A stretch of 43,507 nucleotides of DNA from Microcaldota archaeon (GCA_013360305.1 JABWCK010000003.1:1-43507), one strand, 5' to 3'. Shown: positions 9,447-19,095, counted from the first letter of the stretch. A program made the numbers and translations. The notes: generated from the letters alone by a model not told the origin.

Positions 9447-10802
9447 TCAAGAAGTAAAGTACCATACCGTGACTTGAACAAAATTGTTTCTAGTAAAACG
9501 ATTAGTATTAGATGGATTACGAGCTAAAAAGCGCAATCTAATTGAAGCGAAGTCAGCGTAATCAAAGTTTTTACTCAAGTTAGCGGTAACAGTAACATCT
9601 GAATTAGTTGAGACTGGTAAAGGTATAGCGTAATTCAACCAAGTCGAGTTACTTCCTTTAAATGCTTCTAGCTTGGCTTCAGCTATTTGGTTGTGGTTTT
9701 TCTGGTAAACTAGAGTAGCGCTTGAATTGATTACTACCGCGCCAGCCGGCAAGTTATAACTAAACTCGTACTGTTGATAAACGCCCTCATCAAAGGTTAC
9801 CGCATTTTTCGGAACAGCATAATTATCTCGATTATTATCTATAGTCCACAAGTTAGAAGCTGCAAAACTTCCATCAGAAGTATCTGAACCTGCAAAGACA
9901 AGTTTAGAGTCAGGTATTCCTTGCAAGCTGAATGACCTAGAAGCAGAACCAGTGTTTCCAGCTAAGTCATTACAATAGAAGACAACATTATGCGAACCAA
10001 TTCCTCCAATCGTAAACAGTGAATTCCAATTGCCAGTTGAGTTAGTTAACGATTGGTTGGATCCAGAATCAATGCTTACACTACAAGACGAAACTAATTC
10101 ATTCGCAGTAGCATTAAACCAAATCATTCTGCCAAAATAAGTAATCGCAGAAGGCGATTGAATCGACACTACAGGCGGAGTAGTATCCGGAATAGGAGTA
10201 GCAGTTGGTGTAGGCGTTGGCGTAGCAGTGGGAGTAGGAGTTGTAGTAGGAGTGGGCGTAGGAGTATTGCTTACTATTGCGTTGCCGGTTATTTTTCCAG
10301 TAATGAAGCCAGATTCAACGTAATCGTATCCAGTTTCTAAGTCGACGTATTTAATCAACAAAGACATTTCGTAGTAATCGTTATAATTCAACTGAGGCAT
10401 TCCATTCACGGCCAATAAGCCTTTAGCTCCTTGTAATAGTAAGAAACTAGTTGATGCAGTGCCTTGTTGTTGGTCTATTTTACCGCTTATTTCATTGATT
10501 CTTATTTTAGTTCCGGCATTGTTTTTCAAGCTTAAAGCTAGTTCTCCATTAACATCAAGAGACCAATCTAAAGGAACAACGTTCGCGAATCCTTTTCGAG
10601 TCGATCCTTGCAAGGATTTTAAATCAAACACGCCCAAGTAAAACATTGCGCCTAGTACTACTATTAACGCTAAAAAAGCGAATCCGTAAATCGTCAAAAA
10701 CTCCATTGACGCTTGTGCACGCCTAGGGGAGTGGGTCGACCAGTGAGAGGCGCTCCTCTTGGTGGTCGTCAAGAATTTCATTGACGCTTGTGCTTTCTTC
10801 AT
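9447..10802 (-). CDS. Adhesin-type pilin: class III pilin head, PT linker, Ig-like domain and C-terminal beta-sandwich; N-terminus duplicated
   Basis: RRAQASMEFLTIYGFAFLALIVVLGAMFYLGVF pilin helix; [24 protein letters not shown] linker; PDTTPPVVSIQSPSAITYFG..IWFNATANE Ig-like region. ATGA overlap with upstream TadC. Confidence 0.82.
   Translation of the reverse strand: MKKAQASMKFLTTTKRSASHWSTHSPRRAQASMEFLTIYGFAFLALIVVLGAMFYLGVFDLKSLQGSTRKGFANVVPLDWSLDVNGELALSLKNNAGTKIRINEISGKIDQQQGTASTSFLLLQGAKGLLAVNGMPQLNYNDYYEMSLLIKYVDLETGYDYVESGFITGKITGNAIVSNTPTPTPTTTPTPTATPTPTPTATPIPDTTPPVVSIQSPSAITYFGRMIWFNATANELVSSCSVSIDSGSNQSLTNSTGNWNSLFTIGGIGSHNVVFYCNDLAGNTGSASRSFSLQGIPDSKLVFAGSDTSDGSFAASNLWTIDNNRDNYAVPKNAVTFDEGVYQQYEFSYNLPAGAVVINSSATLVYQKNHNQIAEAKLEAFKGSNSTWLNYAIPLPVSTNSDVTVTANLSKNFDYADFASIRLRFLARNPSNTNRFTRNNFVQVTVWYFTS
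10691..10793 (-). repeat. 28-bp direct repeat (25/28 identical) flanking a 47-bp insert in the pilin gene 5' end
   Basis: TCGTCAAAAACTCCATTGACGCTTGTGC (10691-10718) and TCGTCAAGAATTTCATTGACGCTTGTGC (10766-10793). Confidence 0.9.
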
Positions 10803-11746
10803 GCTAGTAATCCTCCGAGGAAGCTAGTCATCAAGAACCTAACTGCAAAAAATAATAGCAAGCCAATTACGAGCATTATTGGGAAGTATTTTAGTCCTTC
10901 AACTTTTTTGCCTGAACGAATAACGCCCATAGCCATTGAACCGAATAAGGTAGTAACAAAGATTGAAGCAACTGAAAACAATATTAGCAAATCGGGTGAA
11001 AAATTAATTCCTTGAGAAACGCTGGCGGAAAAAGGAGTGAATGATACTGCTTGAGTAGGTATTTCAGTAGCGCCATGCAAGCGACCAATGGTTTGGACTA
11101 AGAAAGTGGAAATTCCGTACAATACTGGCGCTCCAATCGTAGTCGCGAAGAAAATAAAGATTTCATAAACCATTACTGTAGCTTGAACTTCTTTTCGTAC
11201 TGAAGCGAATCTCTTCAAGTCAAACGAAGTTTGGTCGAGTAATGAATCCAAGTCTCCTCCAGAACGAAGTCCTTCGACAATCAAGTAAATAGTCTTTTCG
11301 AAGATTTTAGAGTCAACGTGTTTAGTCATTGATGCGAGTGACTCGTCTAAAGGAACGCCGGTCAAGGATTGTTTTGCTGCTCGATCGATTTCTTTAGCTA
11401 GTGGCCCGAATTCTTTTCTAGCAGATAAAAGCAACGCTCTGTCAGGAGTCAATCCTGAACGAATGTTAGCTGCCATTAAAGACAAGAAATCAGGAAGTAA
11501 TTCTTCTATTACTAATGCTCGGCGAGAAGAAATTAAAGACAAAACGAAAAAGAAAAATAAAGGCACGGAAAGCAATCCAAACAAGAAAGCAAACACGGCA
11601 AGCAAAAGGTAATCTCTAGCTAAGAACAAGAATAACGCTATTCCAAACAACAAACTATAAGATAAGATCCTGATAGTGAATTTCCTAGGACTAATCTCTA
11701 GGTCTGACGTTTTCAACAATTTTGCGAAAGTTTTTTCTATAAACAC
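10799..11746 (-). CDS. Type II/IV secretion system F-domain membrane protein (TadC/ArlJ-like), system 1
   Basis: LPDFLSLMAANIRSGLTPDRALLLSARKEFGPLAKEI..AKQSLTGVPLDESL..VEGLRSGGDLDSLLDQ, multiple TM segments. Confidence 0.85.
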   Translation of the reverse strand: MFIEKTFAKLLKTSDLEISPRKFTIRILSYSLLFGIALFLFLARDYLLLAVFAFLFGLLSVPLFFFFVLSLISSRRALVIEELLPDFLSLMAANIRSGLTPDRALLLSARKEFGPLAKEIDRAAKQSLTGVPLDESLASMTKHVDSKIFEKTIYLIVEGLRSGGDLDSLLDQTSFDLKRFASVRKEVQATVMVYEIFIFFATTIGAPVLYGISTFLVQTIGRLHGATEIPTQAVSFTPFSASVSQGINFSPDLLILFSVASIFVTTLFGSMAMGVIRSGKKVEGLKYFPIMLVIGLLLFFAVRFLMTSFLGGLLA

Positions 11747-11748
11747 TT

Positions 11749-12633
11749 TTAAATCAACACGCTCGGACGCCTGCTTGAAATTAATCCAATGAAGAAAAAT
11801 TGTATTAAAATCATGAAGAACAAAATCAATGCTAAAACGAATTCATTCAGAGAGATAGGAACGAATGAAACTAAAACGATCAAGAAAACTAAACCAAGAG
11901 TGGGGCCAATTATAGTCAACAACAAGTACATTAAAGCTAGGGGGGATAATTGGCTGCCGAATTTTTTGAAAGCTATTTTTTGTTCTTCAGTCAAGTTAGA
12001 AACTACTGAATTCAATACGCTGGTTAATTCTACTCCTGCCTTTACTGCGTTGGACAACTGCCATATTACGCGCCGGTAGTGGATTGATGGATTCTTTAAA
12101 GCGCTTTTTTCAAGCGAGTCAGCGAAACTCATTCCTCCTTGAACGTCTTTAATAACTATTTCGAATTCTTTAGAAACCGAACCAAATCCTTTCGTCAAGG
12201 AAGTTAATGAATTAAACAAAGGAACGCCAGCAGATGACTGAATGTACAATTGTCTTAACGCAAACAATAAGTCTGCTTCCAACTCGTTGTTTTTTCGTTC
12301 AAGCAATAATTTAGGGTATAACAAAATTAATCCAAAAATAGATAACGCCGCCAAAAAGCTAGTTAATACTCCAACTATTCCTGCTTCGAAGGACAACTTG
12401 TCAAGAACTAACAACACTACTCCAAAGAAAAAACCGAATACTATAAAGTAAAAGAAAAAAGCCAGCAATCCAATCGAAGTAAACTCCCAATCATCGTATT
12501 CACTTTCTAATTGAGCTAGTTCAGTAGACAAGCTAGGGAATGCTTTAGATAACGGTTTTCCCAAGAAGTAAAACAAGTGCATTAATCGCTTGGAAACGCG
12601 TTCTGGAAACGGAAGAAACAATACCGACTTCAC
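11749..12633 (-). CDS. Type II/IV secretion system F-domain membrane protein (TadB/ArlJ-like), system 1
   Basis: LLFALRQLYIQSSAGVPLFNSLTSLTKGFGSVSKEFEIVIKDVQGGMSFADSLEK..WQLSNAVKAGVELTSVLN. Confidence 0.85.
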   Translation of the reverse strand: MKSVLFLPFPERVSKRLMHLFYFLGKPLSKAFPSLSTELAQLESEYDDWEFTSIGLLAFFFYFIVFGFFFGVVLLVLDKLSFEAGIVGVLTSFLAALSIFGLILLYPKLLLERKNNELEADLLFALRQLYIQSSAGVPLFNSLTSLTKGFGSVSKEFEIVIKDVQGGMSFADSLEKSALKNPSIHYRRVIWQLSNAVKAGVELTSVLNSVVSNLTEEQKIAFKKFGSQLSPLALMYLLLTIIGPTLGLVFLIVLVSFVPISLNEFVLALILFFMILIQFFFIGLISSRRPSVLI

Positions 12634-14099
12634 TTCTTCCTCACTCTCTTCAATAATTCTTCCTTGTCGCTATAATACAACGCGAATACTTCACCTACTC
12701 CGTCAACAGTGTTAACGTCTTGTTTGACTAGCCAGTCGAGAATTTTTTGCTTTTCCTTCAAATCGTCAGCTACTTGTTCTTCATTCATTCTAGTAAAAGT
12801 CATTAACGACTCCATTAAACGAATGCTAGGCTGGTCTGGTTCGAATGAGTCTTTAAACGCCTTCCACTTGTATAAAATGCTTGCAGAAACGTGTTCTCCT
12901 TTTTCCGAAGGAATCAACTCGCCAACTTCAAAAACTCTTCGAATTCCTGAACGCTTGTCTCGATACATTGCTACGACTAAATGCAAGCTTTCAAGCATTA
13001 CTCCAGGCAAATCAATAGGCGGATTATTCAACCTGCGCAGTGTTTCTGAAACAGTTTCAGCATGCAAAGTAGCATAAACAGAGTGTCCAGTGTGCATGGC
13101 TTCAAACAATACTTGAGCTTCTTCTGCACGGCGGACTTCGCCGACGATTATCCTATCCGGCCTCATTCTCAACGAGTTAACCATTAAGTCAAGCATTTCC
13201 ACCTTGCCGTGTTCTTCAGCGCCTGTTTCTCTAACTACTAACGGAACCCACTGTAAGTGTTTTGGTAAAGTAATTTCTCGAGTTTGTTCAATGCTGATGA
13301 CTCTTTGGTTTTGAGGAATGAATGCAGTCAAAACATTCAAGAAACTAGTTTTTCCCGAACCAGTGCCTCCAGAAACCAGTACGTTCATTTCGTACTGCAT
13401 TGCTAGCCACAACAAGGCAGCTAGTTCTGAAGAAATAGTATTGTTCTTAATCAAGTCAGTAATAGTCCATGGTTTTCTAGCGAATTTACGAATAGTAATC
13501 GTATTACCAAACATGCTTATGGGAAACAAAGTAGCGTTTACACGATCGCCAGTAATCAAGTAAGCATCAAGCAACGGGTTTTGAATATTGATTTGCCTGC
13601 CAACGCGTCGTCCAATCAATCCAGCGTAATTGGAAACAACCGAGTCTGAAGGCAAGTTAATGTTAGTTTTAACCCAGCCGTGTTTTCGATGAAAAACCCA
13701 AATGGGTTCAGTGGATGAATTAATGCAGATTTCTTCAATCCAATCATCCTTCAACAAGAACTCGATCTTGTCTAAACCAAACATTTCTTGAAGCAATCTT
13801 CCCGCAATAATAGTTTTCTCGCGATCGGACAAGCTAGGGAATTTTGAATTTACTAAGGATTTCCCTTCGTCAGAAAATTTCTTTTTTAACTCCTTCAAGT
13901 TTCGGGGATCTAAAATTTCTTGATTGTTGAAAACCAAGTTCTTCAACAAGGTTTGTTTTAATACATTCAAGTAATTCTCAGTAGCTTCACCCAAGAAGGG
14001 AATTTCTAGAGAATAAATCGGAACGTATTCTCCTTCCTTGTTGGAAATAACTACTCTAGCAGGAACGCCGTCTGCTTCAATACTGTAAGAATCACTCAA
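12630..14099 (-). CDS. Type II/IV secretion ATPase (TadA/CpaF/VirB11-like), system 1
   Basis: Walker A VSGGTGSGKTSFLN; NSLRMRPDRIIVGEVRRAEEAQVLFEAMHTGHSVYATLHAE. Confidence 0.95.
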   Translation of the reverse strand: MSDSYSIEADGVPARVVISNKEGEYVPIYSLEIPFLGEATENYLNVLKQTLLKNLVFNNQEILDPRNLKELKKKFSDEGKSLVNSKFPSLSDREKTIIAGRLLQEMFGLDKIEFLLKDDWIEEICINSSTEPIWVFHRKHGWVKTNINLPSDSVVSNYAGLIGRRVGRQINIQNPLLDAYLITGDRVNATLFPISMFGNTITIRKFARKPWTITDLIKNNTISSELAALLWLAMQYEMNVLVSGGTGSGKTSFLNVLTAFIPQNQRVISIEQTREITLPKHLQWVPLVVRETGAEEHGKVEMLDLMVNSLRMRPDRIIVGEVRRAEEAQVLFEAMHTGHSVYATLHAETVSETLRRLNNPPIDLPGVMLESLHLVVAMYRDKRSGIRRVFEVGELIPSEKGEHVSASILYKWKAFKDSFEPDQPSIRLMESLMTFTRMNEEQVADDLKEKQKILDWLVKQDVNTVDGVGEVFALYYSDKEELLKRVRKK

Positions 14100-14365
14100 G
14101 ACTTATCCCTCAAAATCAATTCACCAAACAACGAGTAAGAAACAACAACCAAGCCAGCATCTTGCAAAGCAGACGCCCATTCTTCTATTTTTTCTTTCGA
14201 CACTCTACAATGTTTAGCCGCTTCAGAACCGGAAACTTTCTTCTTTTTTTGAATTAACGAATACAATTCATCAATACCCGTAACGACTCGATCAACCATT
14301 TGAGCCGGCAAAACATTAGTTGTTTTGTGTTCCTTCTTTTTTGAAACAACTTTCTTTTTCTTCAT
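14096..14365 (-). CDS. Small winged-helix protein, system 1
   Basis: VSGSEAAKHCRVSKEKIEEWASALQDAGLVVVSYSLFGELIL, similar to the N-terminus of 23029..23910; 4-bp overlap with ATPase. Confidence 0.65.
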   Translation of the reverse strand: MKKKKVVSKKKEHKTTNVLPAQMVDRVVTGIDELYSLIQKKKKVSGSEAAKHCRVSKEKIEEWASALQDAGLVVVSYSLFGELILRDKS

Positions 14366-15072
14366 CTAGAAATCCTCACTGAACCAGTACGGTTCGCGAC
14401 AATACTAAAAACGCTTAACACATTAATTAACTCTACTGGAGACGCGTCAAAAGAAGATTCGACTACTGCAGAAACCTTAGTCGAATAACGACATTCAACT
14501 CCGCAAGAAACAACCAACAAACCGCTAGTAGAATTGAAAACAAACGTGTTGTCAAAACTCTTGTCTACTAGCGATTCAAAAACGAGCGGAGTAGACGAAT
14601 TAACCAATAACTTCAACAACAAAGCATTCTCACCTAAAGCCGGAGTAATTTGTTCAGAAACTAGATTCATTTCTTCAACAGGGTAAACCCGCAAGTCGAC
14701 TTCACTTAAAGCAGTAGAATCGAAAACTACATCTCCACCAGAATGCTTGTAAATGCCTTTCCCGAAATAAAACTCCGGCTCAATAACTTGCTTGCTTAAT
14801 TCAACGTTTTTGAAGAAAGAATTTTCAAACTCTACGTAACTAGCAACGTTATCGAAAGAACTTGCAGGCAACGCATCCCTAAAGACGACTCTGCCAGAGT
14901 TATATGAAACAACTAGGCCTTTTGAGGCATACAAATCGCGCAAGTTGTCTTCAATTCCAGAATACTGGTATTGGATAGAATAATCAATTAAACTCGTTTT
15001 TTGAGTAGTTGAAGCAAGCAAGTACAGCAACGAAAACAACAAAGCCAGTGCCACAGAATAAAAGCCCTTCAT
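14362..15072 (-). CDS. Single-TM pilus-cluster protein (pseudopilin-like), system 1
   Basis: MKGFYSVALALLFSLLYLLAS N-terminal helix; ATGA-type overlaps; collinear with 24532..25464. Confidence 0.6.
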   Translation of the reverse strand: MKGFYSVALALLFSLLYLLASTTQKTSLIDYSIQYQYSGIEDNLRDLYASKGLVVSYNSGRVVFRDALPASSFDNVASYVEFENSFFKNVELSKQVIEPEFYFGKGIYKHSGGDVVFDSTALSEVDLRVYPVEEMNLVSEQITPALGENALLLKLLVNSSTPLVFESLVDKSFDNTFVFNSTSGLLVVSCGVECRYSTKVSAVVESSFDASPVELINVLSVFSIVANRTGSVRISR

Positions 15073-15449
15073 TCGAACACCCTTAATTCAAACACGCCGT
15101 AAACCGGCAGTCCGTTTTCAATAAAGACAAACGATTGTCTTACTGCAGACTTAGTAAAGCCTTCGTTACTTCCTAAAAGTAATTCATTAGTTAGCGAAAG
15201 ATTTTCGTCATAGTAAGAAACGTTAGCGTAATAATTATCACCAACCAACAGTTTCAATTCTTCATTTAATGAATCAGGCTGTGCAAACAAGTTTTTTTGT
15301 TTTAACACCAAGAAAACATCTTGAGCTTGGAATGAATCCACGTTGTGAACATACATCAAGCTAGACAAAGCAAAAAAGAACAAACCAACTAACAATACCG
15401 AAAACAACGCGTCAATGGAAAAAATTATGCCTTTACTCAAGAACAACAA
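15069..15449 (-). CDS. Short pseudopilin-like protein, system 1
   Basis: SKGIIFSIDALFSVLLVGLFFFALSSLMYV; motif shared with 25455..28982 (KGLVFSLDALFALLL). Confidence 0.6.
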   Translation of the reverse strand: MLFLSKGIIFSIDALFSVLLVGLFFFALSSLMYVHNVDSFQAQDVFLVLKQKNLFAQPDSLNEELKLLVGDNYYANVSYYDENLSLTNELLLGSNEGFTKSAVRQSFVFIENGLPVYGVFELRVFE

Positions 15450-15855
15450 CCCTCAAGTTTATTTCCTCGCCATCCAACAACGCTAGCCGGTTGAAGGCTA
15501 TTCCTCTCGAATAATTTCCTTTACTGAAAGCAATTGATCCGTTAAGCCATTTTGCTTGAACGAAGTAATCAAAACCCACGAAACGCTTTGATTCTTCATA
15601 ATCGAGATTAAGGAAAGAATCGATTTTAGAGTAATTCAATACTCCTGAAGACTCTACTAGTGAAAAACTAGAATCTTCAAACAATAACGCATTTGAAAAC
15701 CGTTGTCCTGCAGCGTTCATTTTAGATTGTTGCGTTTTATAATAAACGGAATCGTACTCTGAATCCCAGTAAGCTAGGAAAACTGAAAGCAACGCAATAA
15801 AGAAAGCAGTAGCAATCAAGAAGTCTATAGAGAATAATTGGCCTTTACGATACAA
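15433..15855 (-). CDS. Short pseudopilin-like protein, system 1
   Basis: RKGQLFSIDFLIATAFFIALLSVFLAYW; motif shared with 28979..30061 (RRGQVFSGDAVL). Confidence 0.62.
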   Translation of the reverse strand: MYRKGQLFSIDFLIATAFFIALLSVFLAYWDSEYDSVYYKTQQSKMNAAGQRFSNALLFEDSSFSLVESSGVLNYSKIDSFLNLDYEESKRFVGFDYFVQAKWLNGSIAFSKGNYSRGIAFNRLALLDGEEINLRVVVLE

Positions 15856-16249
15856 TTACTACCCCCCCTTGATTTGAAACAGTAAATGAATAATTAGCAG
15901 TAAAGTTTTCTGAACCCGAATAAACGCTAGGCGCAGTAATTCTGCACGAAACTATCCTTTCCCCATATCTTACTTGAACTAGCGAAGAATTACCGAAAAC
16001 AAGTATTTCGTAACCAATACCATTACTCAAAGTAGCCGGCAAGTCAACGCTTGAAGAATACCCATCTCCCGAAACGAAAGCATTAGAAAATGAATCTGCA
16101 ACTACGTCGCAAATACTGCTAGCTTCAGAGTAATTTTTCAATAATGCTAAGTCTGATTGCTTGGAAAAATACAAGCCAAAAGCTATAGCAAGCAATAACA
16201 AGAACAAACCGATTACTGAAATGAACTCTACAGAAGCTTGAGCGCGCAT
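15845..16249 (-). CDS. Class III signal peptide pilin-like protein, system 1
   Basis: MRAQASVEFISVIGLFLLLLAIAFGLYF; homologous to 30054..30446 (GDGYSSSVDLPATL versus GSGYSGLFVLPDSL). Confidence 0.78.
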   Translation of the reverse strand: MRAQASVEFISVIGLFLLLLAIAFGLYFSKQSDLALLKNYSEASSICDVVADSFSNAFVSGDGYSSSVDLPATLSNGIGYEILVFGNSSLVQVRYGERIVSCRITAPSVYSGSENFTANYSFTVSNQGGVVIVS

Positions 16250-16327
16250 GTTGAAAGAAATAAATCAAGAGCGCTTAAAACTAGTTTCGAATCTTTTAAA
16301 TTCAGCGTTAGAGTGGTTAATACGAAA

Positions 16328-16717
16328 ATGAAAGCCCAAGTAGCTTTAGAATACGTAGTCTTAATCATAATCAGTCTAGCGATAATAATTCCCGCATATT
16401 ATTTTTACTACAGCGACGCATCTGAACAAATACGCGTATTCCAAACAAAAAAACTAGTAAATGACGTAGCCGAAGAAGCAAACCACGCTTTTTTGCTGGG
16501 TCCGGGAACCATCACTAGACTAAACACGTTCATTCCACAAGGAATAGCCACTCAAGTGAAAAACCACACGATTATAGCCAACTTTAGTACTCGCGCGGGA
16601 GATAACCAGCTTTTTGCTAACACTATACCCTCAATAAACGGGTCCCTGCCGACAAGCCCGGGGGCATACCAAGTAACGCTTATTGTTCATGAAGACGAAA
16701 CCGTCGAAATAAGCTAA
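16328..16717 (+). CDS. Class III signal peptide pilin-like protein (divergent), system 1
   Basis: MKAQVALEYVVLIIISLAIIIPAYYFYY. Start at 16328 rather than 16238; resembles 30476..30907. Confidence 0.75.
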   Translation: MKAQVALEYVVLIIISLAIIIPAYYFYYSDASEQIRVFQTKKLVNDVAEEANHAFLLGPGTITRLNTFIPQGIATQVKNHTIIANFSTRAGDNQLFANTIPSINGSLPTSPGAYQVTLIVHEDETVEIS

Positions 16718-16744
16718 TAAACAACCCTAGAGTAATGTAAAAAA

Positions 16745-17518
16745 ATGAAAAAAAAGAAATCTAAAATAGATTTTTCTAAAATAAAAGAAAAAATCAAGAA
16801 CGCGACAAAACCAGAAAAAACGAAAACTAACGTTGACGCGGTTTCAAGCGGAGTACCAGGCTTAGATGAAGCGCTAGGCGGCGGAATACCTAAGAACAGC
16901 TTCGTATTATTGTCAGGTTCAGCAGGAGCAGGCAAAAGCACTCTAGCAATGCAGTTCTTGCTTAACGGCTACGAAAGCGGCGAAAAAACAGTTTACGTTT
17001 CTCTAGAAGAAGACCCCGCTAAATTAATTAAAGATTTTAAAAACTTTAATTGGCCAATTCAAAAAGCAATTGATGAAAAAAAACTAATGATAGTAAAACC
17101 AGCAATATACAAGTTCGAGCCATTGCTTGAATCAATAAAAAACGTCGTGGAACGAAACAACGCAACTAGGCTAGTAATTGATTCTTCTTCACTACTAAGC
17201 ATGTATTTCGAGAAAGCATACGAAGTGCGCCGAGGCTTGGCGGAGCTAGACAGAAACATCAAGCGTTTAGGAGTAACTACTTTCGCTATTTCTGAAATAA
17301 TGGAAGGATCAAAATGGCTGTCCACTACAGGCGTTGAAGAATTCATTGCTGATGGAGTAATCATTTTACACATTACTAAAAACGAGAACGAATACACTCG
17401 AGCGTTAAGCGTTAGGAAAATGCGTTCGGCCAAGCACTCTTTGAAGATAATGCCGATGCAAATAAACAAGGAAGGAATCGTCGTCTACCCAGAAGAAGAA
17501 GTCTTTTCACAAGTTTAA
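16745..17518 (+). CDS. KaiC-like RecA-superfamily ATPase
   Basis: VSSGVPGLDEALGGGIPKNSFVLLSGSAGAGKSTLAMQFL; VYVSLEEDPAKLIKDF; RLVIDSSS Walker B-like. Confidence 0.9.
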   Translation: MKKKKSKIDFSKIKEKIKNATKPEKTKTNVDAVSSGVPGLDEALGGGIPKNSFVLLSGSAGAGKSTLAMQFLLNGYESGEKTVYVSLEEDPAKLIKDFKNFNWPIQKAIDEKKLMIVKPAIYKFEPLLESIKNVVERNNATRLVIDSSSLLSMYFEKAYEVRRGLAELDRNIKRLGVTTFAISEIMEGSKWLSTTGVEEFIADGVIILHITKNENEYTRALSVRKMRSAKHSLKIMPMQINKEGIVVYPEEEVFSQV

Positions 17519-17586
17519 ATTACCTAAAAATAACGAAATTGCGCGTTTTAAAAAAGTATTTTTTTGAATACCAAACAAATATGGAC

Positions 17587-18330
17587 CTAAAGTTCTTTTC
17601 TTGCTTTACAGAACAATAATTGTTGCGCGTACCCCGCATGCTTGCCCCATTTTTCGCTTGCGAACTCTTGCACTTGTTTTTCAGGCACGCCGTACCACTC
17701 AAGCATTGCTTTGTTTACCCAAACGTCAGCAGGAAAAACATCATTTCTCCCAAAACCATACAACAAAACGCAATCCGCCACTTTCCTACCAACACCCGGC
17801 AACTCACACAATTGTTCGCGTGCGTCTTCAGCGTTTTTTCTTTTTATTTTTTCCAAGTTAAAACCGTTTTCGACAATTAACCTAGCTGTTTCAACCAAGT
17901 ATTTTTCTCTATAACCTAACTTCAATGGCGTCAAGTTTGTTCGTAATAATTGTTCAGGCGTTAAGAAACTCGAGTCGGAATACAATTTCGAGACTATACC
18001 TTGGATTCTCTTGATGTTGTTGTTTTGGCTTATTAGAAAACAACAAAGCGTTTCCCACTCGTTGCTTTTAGTTAGCCTCAATCCATTAAATTGATTTATT
18101 GCTTGACTCAGTATATCGTCATCTTCAATTATTTTTGAGTGAATTTTTTTCAAGTCATCTTTTAATTTAAAGAATGCTGCAACATCAAATCCTTCACTGT
18201 ATTCTAAACCGCTTAATTGCTTTAAGTAATGCTTGCCGTCTAAACTAACGTAATGGTTTTCGCCTTGTTTTTTCCAAGTAAAAGTAGGAGTTTGACCGCT
18301 ATCCATTGTTAAAGACAAATCTAGCTGCAT
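17587..18330 (-). CDS. 8-oxoguanine DNA glycosylase-like (HhH-GPD/Ogg family)
   Basis: CCFLISQNNNIKRIQGIVSKL, GYREKYLVETARLIVE, LCELPGVGRKVADCVLLYGFGRNDVFPADVWVNK (HhH-GPD, Lys and Asp). Confidence 0.92.
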   Translation of the reverse strand: MQLDLSLTMDSGQTPTFTWKKQGENHYVSLDGKHYLKQLSGLEYSEGFDVAAFFKLKDDLKKIHSKIIEDDDILSQAINQFNGLRLTKSNEWETLCCFLISQNNNIKRIQGIVSKLYSDSSFLTPEQLLRTNLTPLKLGYREKYLVETARLIVENGFNLEKIKRKNAEDAREQLCELPGVGRKVADCVLLYGFGRNDVFPADVWVNKAMLEWYGVPEKQVQEFASEKWGKHAGYAQQLLFCKARKEL

Positions 18331-18360
18331 TAGTAAAAAAAAACTTGAATTACTCGAGTT

Positions 18361-19095
18361 TTAACGCTTTTTGTTTTGTACTCCAAATACTTTAGCGAAC
18401 GAATTGTCGCTGCAGCAAAAATGGGAAGAACTTTCCCATAACAAGAACATGAACACTAAAACTAACAATACTAACAAAGAATACAATTCTTGATAGCGGG
18501 AAAACGAGTATAAAATGAATGACTGAACTAAGAAGCTGAATACCGCAAATGCGTAAAGCATGGTGTTGTACCCTGAAACAAGCAATTCTTCCGATAATTT
18601 TTCCTTAATGGTTTTAGACCAATAAAGCAGGTTTAATGAAACTAGAGAATAAATGCCAAACAAAAACACGAGCATTTTGTCGTTTACGGATTCTAAAGAA
18701 ATGCGAATATTTACTAGATTCATTACTGCAAAAACTATTAACGACAAGACGACTAGAGATAGTATAAAGCTCAATGGTTTGAACTTTTCTTGTTTCTCAA
18801 TGAACCCGAATTCCTTCATTACTCCGACGTAGTAATACAGCGTTTTGTATTGGAGTAGTGCTACGACTAACGCAGTCAAATACAATAGCAAGTAGTATAA
18901 ATCGCTTACAGGGAAAGCTAATTGGTAAACGCCCAACAGTACTAAAAGAGTTGAAGCGATTATTGCGTATTTAGTCCAAGTAAACGATTTGCGAATGGTT
19001 TTTTCAAAAATAGTTTTTTTAGCATACCAAAACTTTAAGTAAACACTCGTAGCAAAAATCAAGAACGCCAACAAGAATAATAATACTTCAATCAA
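18361..19095 (-). CDS. Polytopic membrane protein (about 7 hydrophobic segments)
   Basis: Repeated long hydrophobic stretches; ATGA-type overlap with 19092 gene. Confidence 0.6.
   Translation of the reverse strand: MIEVLLFLLAFLIFATSVYLKFWYAKKTIFEKTIRKSFTWTKYAIIASTLLVLLGVYQLAFPVSDLYYLLLYLTALVVALLQYKTLYYYVGVMKEFGFIEKQEKFKPLSFILSLVVLSLIVFAVMNLVNIRISLESVNDKMLVFLFGIYSLVSLNLLYWSKTIKEKLSEELLVSGYNTMLYAFAVFSFLVQSFILYSFSRYQELYSLLVLLVLVFMFLLWESSSHFCCSDNSFAKVFGVQNKKR

Noticed and set aside
17601-17914. Three overlapping plus-strand ORFs opposite the Ogg-like gene
   Set aside because: Antisense to a recognisable HhH-GPD glycosylase; mutually overlapping frames.
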